Shown piece after piece: positions 24,943-33,062 of a stretch of 64,000 nt of DNA. A program made the translations under genes and the position numbers. Source of the DNA: Oscillospiraceae bacterium (GTDB lineage: Bacteria > Bacillota > Clostridia > UBA1212 > SIG427); assembly GCA_015069135.1 (NCBI GenBank), contig SVJE01000007.1, positions 46,407 to 110,406 on the forward strand. Reading direction: 5' to 3'. How positions within the stretch are numbered: the stretch's first letter is position 1; every line of letters begins with the position of its first letter. The notes beneath the pieces were generated by a model, which saw nothing but the letters and a program-made list of their open reading frames with translations, was not told where the DNA came from and ran no database searches.

Positions 24943-25677
24943 TCAATCCTGTGGTTTCTCCACATTAGGGCAAGTAAGTTCTGCCACTCTGTAAGAAGAA
25001 TATGCCCAGTTAATAGCGTTTTTGATAATCTTCTGAATTTCAGGAATATGGTATGTAGGATGGCTTTCATGTCCCGGCTGGAAGTAGAACACCTTGCCAT
25101 ACTCTCTTCTCCAACAACAACCGGAACGGAACACCTCTCCCGGTGAGAAAGACCCTATAAATACCAATTTATCAGGCTCAGGAATACCAAATGGTTCACC
25201 ATACATTTCCTCCATGGGAATTGTAACATGCTCCGGAATACCTTCAGCGATAGGATGAGATGGATCTATTACCCATAAATACTCTTTATCCTCCGATTCT
25301 CTCCAATGAAGATTACAAGATGTTCCCATTAATGTCTTAAACAACTTGGAGTGATGTGCAGAATGAAGGAATATAATACCCATGCCACGGCGAACAGCAT
25401 CAGCAACCATTGCTACAGCCTCATCAGGAACCATGTGATGAGTACAATGACCCCACCAAAGCATAACATCTGTATTATCAAGAAGTTCTCTTGTAATACC
25501 TGCATTCTCATTGAGAGTTCCGTCAGCTTCATACAAAGTAACAGTTGTTACCTCAAATTCATCCTTCAAAAAGCTTTCTAAATATTTATGAATTCCATCA
25601 GGATAATGTTCTAATACATTAGGCTGTTTCCACACACCTTCATGACAAAATTCATTCCAAACAGTAACCTTAATCAT
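24943..25677 (-). CDS. ThuA-like domain protein
   Basis: 244 aa of the ThuA (trehalose utilisation) fold, a class I glutamine-amidotransferase-like family. Blocks seen: VTVWNEFCHE, LLDNTDVMLWWGHCTHH, GMGIIFLHSAHHSKLFKTLMGTS and FYFQPGHESHPTYHIPEIQ. The GHE-x-HP motif near residue 205 is typical of stand-alone ThuA proteins of Firmicutes. Its biochemical role is unsettled; in Rhizobium ThuA works with the NAD-dependent dehydrogenase ThuB on 3-keto sugars. Here it follows two Gfo/Idh/MocA oxidoreductases, the same partnership. It is the last gene of the operon, 11 bp after its neighbour. Confidence 0.85.
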   Translation of the reverse strand: MIKVTVWNEFCHEGVWKQPNVLEHYPDGIHKYLESFLKDEFEVTTVTLYEADGTLNENAGITRELLDNTDVMLWWGHCTHHMVPDEAVAMVADAVRRGMGIIFLHSAHHSKLFKTLMGTSCNLHWRESEDKEYLWVIDPSHPIAEGIPEHVTIPMEEMYGEPFGIPEPDKLVFIGSFSPGEVFRSGCCWRREYGKVFYFQPGHESHPTYHIPEIQKIIKNAINWAYSSYRVAELTCPNVEKPQD

Positions 25678-25688
25678 AATTACCCTCC

Positions 25689-26756
25689 TTAAATCTTACA
25701 ATTTATTGCATTACCTGTTTCAGCAGACTCAAAAGCTGCTTCCATTACCTTCATTACACGAAGAGCCTGTTCAGCTTTAATAGTAAGTTCAGCGCCTTCA
25801 ATAGCAGCTACCAACTGCTCGTAAACCACCATAAGATCATCATCCACATCCATAGGTTCAGACAACTTTATAGTTTCCACAGAATCAGGATGACGGGGTG
25901 CCATTGTCTTAGTAGGACCTGCTTTTGTCATAAATATTTCTTCTTCCCATACATTTGCTTTGTCAACCACTCTTATTATTTCACCTTCACAGCCCCAGTC
26001 ATTAATCTTTAAGGTGCCGTCAGTACCTAAAACATACCAACGAGGCTTTGTAATATAGTTGTTTGTAGCAACTTCAATAAAAGCAGTCAATCCGTCTTCA
26101 AAAGTCAGAGACAAATGGAAGTTATCATCCACCTCAGGATAGTCAATCTTATACATTTTACAGAAAACATTGGTAACAGCGGACTTATTCATATACATAA
26201 GCTGGTCAATAAGGTGTACACCCCAGTCCAACATCATACCACCGCCTAAGTGCTTTAAGGTTCGCCAACCGCTGGGCATACCACGTGAACCTTCCACACG
26301 GGATTCAATATGATAAGCTTTTCCTATCATACCCTCTTCCACACAACGCTTCATAAGAACAAAATCCTTATTTGTTCTTCTGTTTTGGTCAATGGTAAAA
26401 ACCTTACCTGTTTCCTTAGCCACAGCCATAACTTCTTCTAATTCGGCAGAAGACATAGTTACAGGTTTCTCACAGATAACATGCTTACCATGACGAAGAG
26501 CGTCAATACTGATTTCAGCGTGTACATCATTTGTAGCCGCTACCAATACAATATCAATTTCAGGATCTGATAAAAGTGCCTCTCTTGACTCATATGTTAT
26601 AAGTCCGTTGTTTCTCGCAAACTCATGTCTTGCTTCGTTAAGGTCGTAAACACCCTTAACCTTAACTCTTGCACCTTCTCTTCTGTTAATGCAAACTAAG
26701 TGTGCATTACCCATGCCACCATAGCCAATAATACCTAATTTATAAATCTTACTCAT
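25689..26756 (-). CDS. Gfo/Idh/MocA family oxidoreductase
   Basis: 355 aa. The N-terminal Rossmann motif is LGIIGYGGMGNAH, the CEKPVTMS active-site lysine motif lies near residue 95, and DWGVHLIDQLMYM with the catalytic-type His is near 180. The enzyme uses NAD(P) to oxidise or reduce a sugar, inositol or keto-sugar. Presence of two such enzymes with an isomerase and ThuA suggests a 3-keto-glycoside or inositol-like catabolic route. It starts 1 bp after the isomerase gene ends. Confidence 0.87.
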   Translation of the reverse strand: MSKIYKLGIIGYGGMGNAHLVCINRREGARVKVKGVYDLNEARHEFARNNGLITYESREALLSDPEIDIVLVAATNDVHAEISIDALRHGKHVICEKPVTMSSAELEEVMAVAKETGKVFTIDQNRRTNKDFVLMKRCVEEGMIGKAYHIESRVEGSRGMPSGWRTLKHLGGGMMLDWGVHLIDQLMYMNKSAVTNVFCKMYKIDYPEVDDNFHLSLTFEDGLTAFIEVATNNYITKPRWYVLGTDGTLKINDWGCEGEIIRVVDKANVWEEEIFMTKAGPTKTMAPRHPDSVETIKLSEPMDVDDDLMVVYEQLVAAIEGAELTIKAEQALRVMKVMEAAFESAETGNAINCKI

Positions 26757-26757
26757 T

Positions 26758-27723
26758 TTAAGCCCACCACATTTCTCCGGCTTTCTTTGTAATCAATACT
26801 TCCTTCAGGAAAGAAATAGCCTTCTCAAGTCCCTCTTCAGGAGACATTAAAGCATCTTCATGCTCAATACTTATAGAACCATCATAACCTACTGCTTTAA
26901 GTGTGGAAATCATATCATTCCAAACCTGTTTACTGTGTCCGTAACCAACTGTTCTAAACACCCAAGAACGCCCTAAAATATCTCCATAGCTCTTAGTATC
27001 TAAAACACCGTTTACAGAAGTATTTCTCTCGTCAATCTTTGTATCTTTTGCATGGAAATGATAAATTGCGCCCCTCAACTCCTTAATAGCCTCTACAGGG
27101 TCAATTCCCTGCCAGAAAAGATGAGATGGGTCAAAGTTAGCACCGATTATATCACCCACTGCCTCTCTTAATTTAAGGCAGGTTTCAGGGTTGTAAACCA
27201 CAAAGCCCGGGTGCATTTCAAAAGCAATCTTAGAAACACCGTGAGCTTTTGCAAAAGCAGCAGTTTCCTTCCAGTAGGGAATAACTTTTTCATTCCACTG
27301 CCAGTCAAGAATCTCTGTAAAATCATCAGGCCATGCACATGTAACCCAGTTTGGATTTTTAGATTCCTCACAGTCGCCGGGGCAACCTGCAAAGCCTATA
27401 ATTGTACCTACACTCAAAGCTTCACAAACTAAAATCGCGTCTTTAAATTCTTTATCAAACTTAGCTGCAATTTCTTTATTTGGATGTAATGGATTTCCGT
27501 GACAAGCAATGGCGGAGATACTTACATCATATTTAGCCATAAGAGCTTTGAATTCAGCAATCTTCTCAGGCTTACCTAAAAGCTCTTCAGCTTTAAGATG
27601 ATTGTTTCCGGGATAACCACCTGCACCGATTTCCATTTCATGAACATCATGATCCTTAAGAAACTTCAAAGCTTCTTCAAACGTATATCCTCCGAAAACC
27701 GGATTCATAACACCTAATATCAT
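26758..27723 (-). CDS. Sugar phosphate isomerase/epimerase (TIM barrel)
   Basis: 321 aa AP-endonuclease-2-like TIM barrel (IolE/IolI group). Metal-binding acidic and histidine residues are visible in AFEMHPGF (about 170), GANFDPSHLFWQG (about 194), YHFHAKDTK (about 223) and SISIEHEDALM (about 285). Such enzymes isomerise or epimerise keto-sugars, or act as 3-keto-sugar lyase/hydratase. Its position between two Gfo/Idh/MocA dehydrogenases, overlapping the upstream one by 4 bp, places it in the same pathway. The substrate is not known. Confidence 0.86.
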   Translation of the reverse strand: MILGVMNPVFGGYTFEEALKFLKDHDVHEMEIGAGGYPGNNHLKAEELLGKPEKIAEFKALMAKYDVSISAIACHGNPLHPNKEIAAKFDKEFKDAILVCEALSVGTIIGFAGCPGDCEESKNPNWVTCAWPDDFTEILDWQWNEKVIPYWKETAAFAKAHGVSKIAFEMHPGFVVYNPETCLKLREAVGDIIGANFDPSHLFWQGIDPVEAIKELRGAIYHFHAKDTKIDERNTSVNGVLDTKSYGDILGRSWVFRTVGYGHSKQVWNDMISTLKAVGYDGSISIEHEDALMSPEEGLEKAISFLKEVLITKKAGEMWWA

Positions 27724-28799
27724 AATTTCACCTCTTCACCAAGTTCAGCAGACTTGTACATAGCCTCTAAAATTCTAACCATGTTTACACCCTGTTCAGG
27801 CACAAAATCAGGTTCTTCTTTACCAAGAACAACATTGTAGAAATGTCTTAAGTTCTGGACATGACCCCATTCACCACCTGCAAGGTTAGGAACATAGTCT
27901 ACTGTAACACCGTTTTCCTCAGTGAAAATCTTAAATCTTCCGTCTCTGGTGTCATTTGTTGCACCGGCCTTTGTACCACGAAGATCGATATAGTTCTTCT
28001 CGTACTCAATGTTAGATGCCCAAGAGAATTCAATCTGCATTGTGCATCCGTTATCAAAACGAATAAATCCGAAAGCTAAATCTTCAACGTCGAATGTTCC
28101 GTTACTTACTGCATCACCAAATTTAGCATGAGCTGAATCTGCACCTGCATCATTATCTGCAAACTTACGGTATGTAGCACCGGTAACAGAAACCGGTTTT
28201 GGGTTACCCATTAACCAGATAGCCAGGTCAATCATATGTACGCCAAGGTCAATTAACGGACCGCCACCGGACTGAGCTTTAGTTGTGAACCAACCACCTT
28301 TACCCGGAATACCTCTTCTTCTGTGCCAACCGGCTCTGGCTGTGTAAATCTCACCCATTTTACCGTCAGCAATATATTTCTTTAAGAATTTGGAATAGTC
28401 ATTGTAACGGTTGTTTCTCATAACCATAAGATGTTTACCGTTTTTCTCAGCAGCATCCTTCATCTTCATTGCTTCTGCCACAGATACAGCATCAGGTTTT
28501 TCACAGAATACATGGATACCTTTGTTAAGAGCAGCCACAGCAATTATTGAATGAAGATAGTTTGGAGTACAGATATCAATTGCATCCAGTTCAACTTTCT
28601 CAAGCATTTCTTCGTAGCTTTCATAACAAACAGATGCCGGAAGTCCTATTCTTGATGCAGAACCTTCAGCTCTGGAAAGTATGATATCACAAAATGCTAC
28701 AATTTCCACTTCAGGATTGTCTATATAGTAAGGGAAATGCACGCTTGAAAATATTCCACCACAACCTACAATACCAACTTTAAGTTTCTTGTTATTCAT
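27720..28799 (-). CDS. Gfo/Idh/MocA family oxidoreductase
   Basis: 359 aa, first gene of the four-gene minus-strand operon. Rossmann motif VGIVGCGGIFSSVHFPYY, CEKPDAVSV lysine motif (about residue 98), and GGPLIDLGVHMIDLAIWLMG catalytic region (about 178-197). The WHRRRGIPGKGGWFTT loop distinguishes it from the second copy and is seen in oxidoreductases acting on modified sugars. It is divergent from an AraC-family gene 127 bp away, which is probably its regulator. Confidence 0.87.
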   Translation of the reverse strand: MNNKKLKVGIVGCGGIFSSVHFPYYIDNPEVEIVAFCDIILSRAEGSASRIGLPASVCYESYEEMLEKVELDAIDICTPNYLHSIIAVAALNKGIHVFCEKPDAVSVAEAMKMKDAAEKNGKHLMVMRNNRYNDYSKFLKKYIADGKMGEIYTARAGWHRRRGIPGKGGWFTTKAQSGGGPLIDLGVHMIDLAIWLMGNPKPVSVTGATYRKFADNDAGADSAHAKFGDAVSNGTFDVEDLAFGFIRFDNGCTMQIEFSWASNIEYEKNYIDLRGTKAGATNDTRDGRFKIFTEENGVTVDYVPNLAGGEWGHVQNLRHFYNVVLGKEEPDFVPEQGVNMVRILEAMYKSAELGEEVKL

Positions 28800-28926
28800 T
28801 TTTAATTCACCTTCCGCAACAAAATTACTTTTCGAAATTTTATAAGTTAAGTATAGTATATCACAATTTTTTGTTGTATAATATATTTTGTTAATAATAT
28901 CATTTTTTTGTCATAAGGTATTTTTC

Positions 28927-29835
28927 ATGGCTTTACGAATCGAAGAAACAAGATACGAAAATAAGTACTCACAAGAAGGTTTCCAGTTTCCTATTCATTG
29001 TTTGCATCTTCAGGTAGACAAACATGAAAAAAAAGCAATATATCCTCATTATCATGAGTATATAGAAGTCCTGTATGCCATAGATGCTGATTGTGACGTT
29101 TTCATTAACGGAAACACCTGTACATTTAGAACAGGAGATTTATTAATTATCAACTCCGGAGAAAATCACGATATTATTTTCGAACGTAGCAATGCTTCAT
29201 ATATTGTAATAAAAGTATTACCTGAAATATTATATTCAAGTGAACAACCTGTTTTCGAAATGAAGTATACAATTCCTTTTCTGATTGAAAACTCTAAAAA
29301 CAAAAGATATTTTACAAAAGAAGAATTAGGGAACGACTATATCCATGATATCATTATCCATATAATGAACGAATGGAATAATAAAGAATATGGATATGAG
29401 TTATCCATAAGGGCTGATATTCTGAAAGTATTTTTATGGGTTCTTCGCTATTGGCACAAACATGAATTAAATGCACTTTCCCAGTTTGACTATTCTGATG
29501 AATCTTTAAGAATAATCCAACAGGCTTTAGAGTACATATCAAAGAATTATGCAACACTTACAGAAACAGAGGTAGCTAACTATTGCAATTTAAGCTATAG
29601 TTATTTTTCCCGTATGTTTAAAAAAATCATGCACCAAAGTTTTTCCGAATATCTGACACAATACAGAATTACCAAGGCTGAACAACTACTTTCTGCTACA
29701 GATAAATCCATATCTGAAATTGCAGGAACAGTTGGTTTTTCAACTCCAAGTTACTTCATTCAGCAATTCAAAAACAAAAAAGGTATCTCTCCTAAACAAT
29801 TCAGGCTGAGATTTGTAAGAAACTCAACACCATAA
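28927..29835 (+). CDS. AraC family transcriptional regulator
   Basis: 302 aa from ATG GCT TTA with AAGGT 7 nt upstream; an upstream hydrophobic in-frame extension has no ribosome site. It has an N-terminal cupin sensor (HYHEYIEVLYAID, about 40-52) and a complete C-terminal AraC domain with both helix-turn-helices (EVANYCNLSYSYFSRMFKKIM and SISEIAGTVGFSTPSYFIQQFKNKKGISPKQF). It is divergent from the oxidoreductase/thuA operon, which it most likely controls in response to the sugar substrate. The last 12 bp overlap the convergent CARF-nuclease gene. Confidence 0.86.
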   Translation: MALRIEETRYENKYSQEGFQFPIHCLHLQVDKHEKKAIYPHYHEYIEVLYAIDADCDVFINGNTCTFRTGDLLIINSGENHDIIFERSNASYIVIKVLPEILYSSEQPVFEMKYTIPFLIENSKNKRYFTKEELGNDYIHDIIIHIMNEWNNKEYGYELSIRADILKVFLWVLRYWHKHELNALSQFDYSDESLRIIQQALEYISKNYATLTETEVANYCNLSYSYFSRMFKKIMHQSFSEYLTQYRITKAEQLLSATDKSISEIAGTVGFSTPSYFIQQFKNKKGISPKQFRLRFVRNSTP

Positions 29836-30918
29836 TGAAGCAAGTTTTTTTCTTAATTCTTCATCAGACATATTCTGAATGTTCACCAACAATGTTATAC
29901 CCATATCTCTGGCACGATTTATAAAAAAGCGACCGAAATCGTTATCACTTAAAGAATTTACAACCAAAGCCTTCTTGGCGTTTTTACCGCCAAATCGTTC
30001 TGCAACCATGGAAAGTTTATAAAGTTCATCCATTTCCACAATTCCGTTTTTACAGGAAACAAACACAGGAGTCATTCCATGCATCAGGACAACATCTATT
30101 TCATTCTCAGTATCGTAATCTTCGTCTATACCGTCCCAATCAATTGTTACACTGGTCATGACATCATTATATATTAAATTTCCATTTGCATCTTTCAGCC
30201 CGGAAGCCTCAGTGTAAATTTTCAATTCCAGCGCCAGACCTGCTTTAGTAAGGCATTTTCTCACCTGGCTATTCTTATATTCAATTACAAATCCCTTTTC
30301 ATTTCTGTAAAATTTCTTAATTAAGCCGGCTTTTTTTAAATCTTCAACTATATTTCTGTAAATTTTACACTTTTCGTTACAATTCCCTGTATAAGTTATG
30401 GTCTCAAAAGTGTTTATCTGCCCGTTCCATTTACGGACGTTTTTCTTACAGATACTCCATATAGCAGCTACATCTTCACAAAAATCCGGCGTCATATTCC
30501 AAGAATATGTAGTAGGTTCCCCGCCATGAAGTTGTATATTTTCCTTAACAGAAAGCACCGCATCACCCTTTGAACATCTTCGGACGTCTATGTTTCTATC
30601 AGGATATCTTTCCAGTACAATACCTAAAGCTACACATAAAATGTTTTCCCCACCGGAAATCTCAAAAATAAATTCGTTATTTATGTTTACAATTTCTTCC
30701 AGTAAAGAAACCGCATCCTGTAGATTACTTCTGGAAACAGATTTGCAAATAAACTCCGGATTATATCCCCGCTCATTAAAAAGTCGTCTGTATCTTTTTA
30801 CATACTTCTCCATAAGTCTGCGATCAGGACCTATCAACAAAATCTTCTCCGGAGTATCTTTAAGGCTTGAACATATATTTTCGATAACATTTTTATCAAA
30901 AAATTCTACATAAGTCAT
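29824..30918 (-). CDS. CARF-DUF1887 nuclease (Card1/Can2-like), stand-alone
   Basis: 364 aa. The N-terminal domain (1-130) has the CARF-like Rossmann layout with KILLIGPDRR and FEISGGENI (84-92), followed by a winged-helix-like middle and a C-terminal PD-(D/E)XK nuclease of the DUF1887 family: G227-LALE231, NEIDVV with D275, and the F-V-S-C-K290 strand. Card1 and Can2 are cyclic-tetra-adenylate-activated nucleases of type III CRISPR systems. Here the E-x-K position reads S-C-K. No CRISPR array, cas gene or cyclase is present. The start codon overlaps the stop of a lipoate ligase (ATGA), so it is translated as part of that operon. Another trigger molecule, or a distant CRISPR locus, is possible. 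Confidence 0.78.
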   Translation of the reverse strand: MTYVEFFDKNVIENICSSLKDTPEKILLIGPDRRLMEKYVKRYRRLFNERGYNPEFICKSVSRSNLQDAVSLLEEIVNINNEFIFEISGGENILCVALGIVLERYPDRNIDVRRCSKGDAVLSVKENIQLHGGEPTTYSWNMTPDFCEDVAAIWSICKKNVRKWNGQINTFETITYTGNCNEKCKIYRNIVEDLKKAGLIKKFYRNEKGFVIEYKNSQVRKCLTKAGLALELKIYTEASGLKDANGNLIYNDVMTSVTIDWDGIDEDYDTENEIDVVLMHGMTPVFVSCKNGIVEMDELYKLSMVAERFGGKNAKKALVVNSLSDNDFGRFFINRARDMGITLLVNIQNMSDEELRKKLASLWC

Positions 30919-31889
30919 ACAACTATCAAACCTGCCATTTCTTCCTTTGAGATCCTATAAACCTCTCCCGGCATTTTACCGAGAGCTTCCACCACGGCAC
31001 TTTTCTCATAGGGACAACCCTTCAGCGCCAAAGCGAAATCTTCACTTTCCACTGTACCAAAAAAGTCACCTGTAACAGAAATATCTTTAATAAGACCTTT
31101 GGCCACAGAAATATTGAATTCCATTTTACCGCCGGTAAAATACCCTTTTCTCTGTATGCTGTATTTAGGTGAACCACCATAAATAGCGGCGTAATTATTA
31201 AACTTTTCGTCAGCAATTTTCTGAACTCGATCTCTCTCTTCAGCTGTTAGGTCATAAACAGCTCCGTCACCTAAAAGTCCTGCCACCATTTTCTCCTTGA
31301 ACACTTCTCCCGGCAAAGGTTTTTCCATGTGTTCAGAAATATTCGTAACTCTGTCTCTTACAGACTTTATGCTTTTAGAAATAATCTTCTGAGGATCCAC
31401 TGTTGTAGATTCCACCAACGGCACCATATCTGTGGCATACAGCAAAGTACCGTGGTGAACTGTATAGCCACCGTGAATATATTGAGAGTTTCCGGAAAAT
31501 TTTTTTCCTTCAATCACCAGGTCGTTTCTGCCGTTAAATCCTGCACCCGGCACTCCCATGTCATGTAAAACATCTATTACAGGTAAAATAAACTGTTTAA
31601 AATCAATTCCCTCATTTTCGGATTTAGTAATAAAAGAAAACTGCCAGCAACCGGGGTCCTGATATACAGTTCCTCCTCCGGACATTCTTCTGCAGATATT
31701 TATGTTGTGGGTTTTAGCATACTCTATATTTATTTCTTCCAATGGATTCTGGTATTTTCCCACAACCAATGTAGGACTGCTGTTCCAGAAAAGAAGCACT
31801 GTATCAGAAGGCTTTTTTTCAGTCACAAGCCAGTATTCCATTGCAAGATTGTAATAAATATTCTGTGATTTAGTATCAATGTATATCAT
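30915..31889 (-). CDS. lplA: Lipoate-protein ligase A
   Basis: 324 aa LplA. Adenylate-binding motif RRMSGGGTVYQDPGCWQFSF (about 71-90), KFSGNSQ with the catalytic lysine (about 135) and HHGTLLYATDM, plus the C-terminal accessory domain expected for a bifunctional activation/transfer ligase. It attaches lipoate to the lysine of a carrier protein using ATP. It overlaps the upstream lipoyl-domain gene by 4 bp and the downstream CARF nuclease by 4 bp. It is one of two LplA paralogs bracketing a single small lipoyl domain. Confidence 0.9.
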   Translation of the reverse strand: MIYIDTKSQNIYYNLAMEYWLVTEKKPSDTVLLFWNSSPTLVVGKYQNPLEEINIEYAKTHNINICRRMSGGGTVYQDPGCWQFSFITKSENEGIDFKQFILPVIDVLHDMGVPGAGFNGRNDLVIEGKKFSGNSQYIHGGYTVHHGTLLYATDMVPLVESTTVDPQKIISKSIKSVRDRVTNISEHMEKPLPGEVFKEKMVAGLLGDGAVYDLTAEERDRVQKIADEKFNNYAAIYGGSPKYSIQRKGYFTGGKMEFNISVAKGLIKDISVTGDFFGTVESEDFALALKGCPYEKSAVVEALGKMPGEVYRISKEEMAGLIVV

Positions 31890-32122
31890 ACTTCAATTTC
31901 ACCTATGGCCTGTCCCGGTAAGATTTCATCCCCTTCTTCAAAAAGCCATTTACCCATAATACCACTGTCTTCAGCTTCTATTTCATTAACGACTTTGTCA
32001 GCCTCAACTTCATAAAGAACCTCACCTTTTTCTACCGGTTCTCCTTCTTCTTTGTTTACAGCTACAAGCACATATTCTTTGATATCTTTACCTAACTCCG
32101 GTAATTTGATTGTTTTTTTCAT
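31886..32122 (-). CDS. Stand-alone lipoyl-carrier protein
   Basis: 78 aa from ATG AAA AAA with GGGAGG 6 nt upstream. It is a single biotinyl/lipoyl domain: IKLPELGKDI... , the E-A-D-K-V hairpin with the acceptor lysine near residue 42 (VEADKVVNEIEA), and the closing GDEILPGQAIGEIEV. No acyltransferase (E2) core follows, unlike pyruvate or branched-chain dehydrogenase E2 chains, and no E1 or E3 gene is adjacent. It is larger in context than GcvH-type proteins and lacks their N-terminal part. It could serve as a free carrier for a distant dehydrogenase. It is coupled to lplA genes on both sides. Confidence 0.82.
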   Translation of the reverse strand: MKKTIKLPELGKDIKEYVLVAVNKEEGEPVEKGEVLYEVEADKVVNEIEAEDSGIMGKWLFEEGDEILPGQAIGEIEV

Positions 32123-32978
32123 TGTATACCTCCCGGAAAACATCTTCCGCAAATTCACCTATGTATTCCTTTTTATCACTATCAATAACTATTCCTGCTT
32201 CTATTTTTAAGTACAGCTCTTTATTCTCCGGGTAAAATTCAAACTTAGGTCCTTTCCCTATATTCCACTGTCTTGTCAGGTATTTTTCTTCTTTCAACTT
32301 GGAAACTTCTGCAATCACATCTTCTCCAGCAGCAGTTTCACAGCCATTTTTGCCCATTAAAGCCGTTTTAAACTTCTCTTTGAACTCTTCTATAGAATTA
32401 TATCCATCACCTTGTAAATGTTCTATTATATTTGTTACAGGACTTGGAACTGATCCAACCGCCTTACAAATCATTTTACCGGGAGCAGGTTTTAATAGAC
32501 CTCGCAAATTTTTGAGATCCGCATTATAAAGTAAGGTGCCGTGATGAAGTACCCTGTCTTTTTTTACCGCCTGGGCACTTCCCGATATTTTCATGTTATC
32601 TATGGCAATGTCACACACATTTCTTTTGTGGGCAGGAACACCTATGTTGTTAAGCGCATCTATAACCGGGGTAAGAAAACTATCATAATCTAAGTTCTCC
32701 CCTTCATTCCTTTTACGAATAATAGAATAATTAAGATTTCCCCGATCGTGATACACCGTGCCACCACCCGTGTTTCTTCTTATTACAGGAATGCTCTGCT
32801 CATATGCCAACGGCATGTTTATTTCCTGAAATACATTCTGATATCTACCGCAAATGAGGCTGGGATCATTAACCCACAAAAGAAGTATATCCTCTTCCGG
32901 GTTACAGTGTTCAAATATATATTCTTCAAAAGCCTGATTGTAAAATGGATCAGTAGCATCATTTCTTATATATAACAT
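32088..32978 (-). CDS. lplA: Lipoate-protein ligase A
   Basis: 296 aa from ATG TTA TAT ATA, AGGAAGAGG upstream; a longer reading starts earlier without support. It has RRNTGGGTVYHDRGNLNYS (adenylate loop), the MKISGSAQAV lysine motif and HHGTLLYNADL. It shares the fold and motifs of the second LplA 200 bp downstream but is clearly diverged, so this is an old duplication or two specificities. It overlaps the lipoyl-domain gene by 35 bp. First gene of the lplA-lipoyl-lplA-CARF nuclease operon; no separate promoter is obvious between it and the pckG terminator. Confidence 0.9.
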   Translation of the reverse strand: MLYIRNDATDPFYNQAFEEYIFEHCNPEEDILLLWVNDPSLICGRYQNVFQEINMPLAYEQSIPVIRRNTGGGTVYHDRGNLNYSIIRKRNEGENLDYDSFLTPVIDALNNIGVPAHKRNVCDIAIDNMKISGSAQAVKKDRVLHHGTLLYNADLKNLRGLLKPAPGKMICKAVGSVPSPVTNIIEHLQGDGYNSIEEFKEKFKTALMGKNGCETAAGEDVIAEVSKLKEEKYLTRQWNIGKGPKFEFYPENKELYLKIEAGIVIDSDKKEYIGEFAEDVFREVYNEKNNQITGVR

Positions 32979-33006
32979 ATAGTGTACCTCTTCCTTATGA
33001 TACAAC

Positions 33007-33038
33007 AAAAAACCGCCTCGGACAAGCCGAAGCGGTTT
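33007..33038 (-). terminator. Terminator of pckG
   Basis: AAACCGCTTCGG pairs with CCGAGGCGGTTT around CTTGT on the minus strand, ending in TTTTTT. Confidence 0.9.
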
Positions 33039-33062
33039 CTATTATTATTGAATTTCAGGAAA

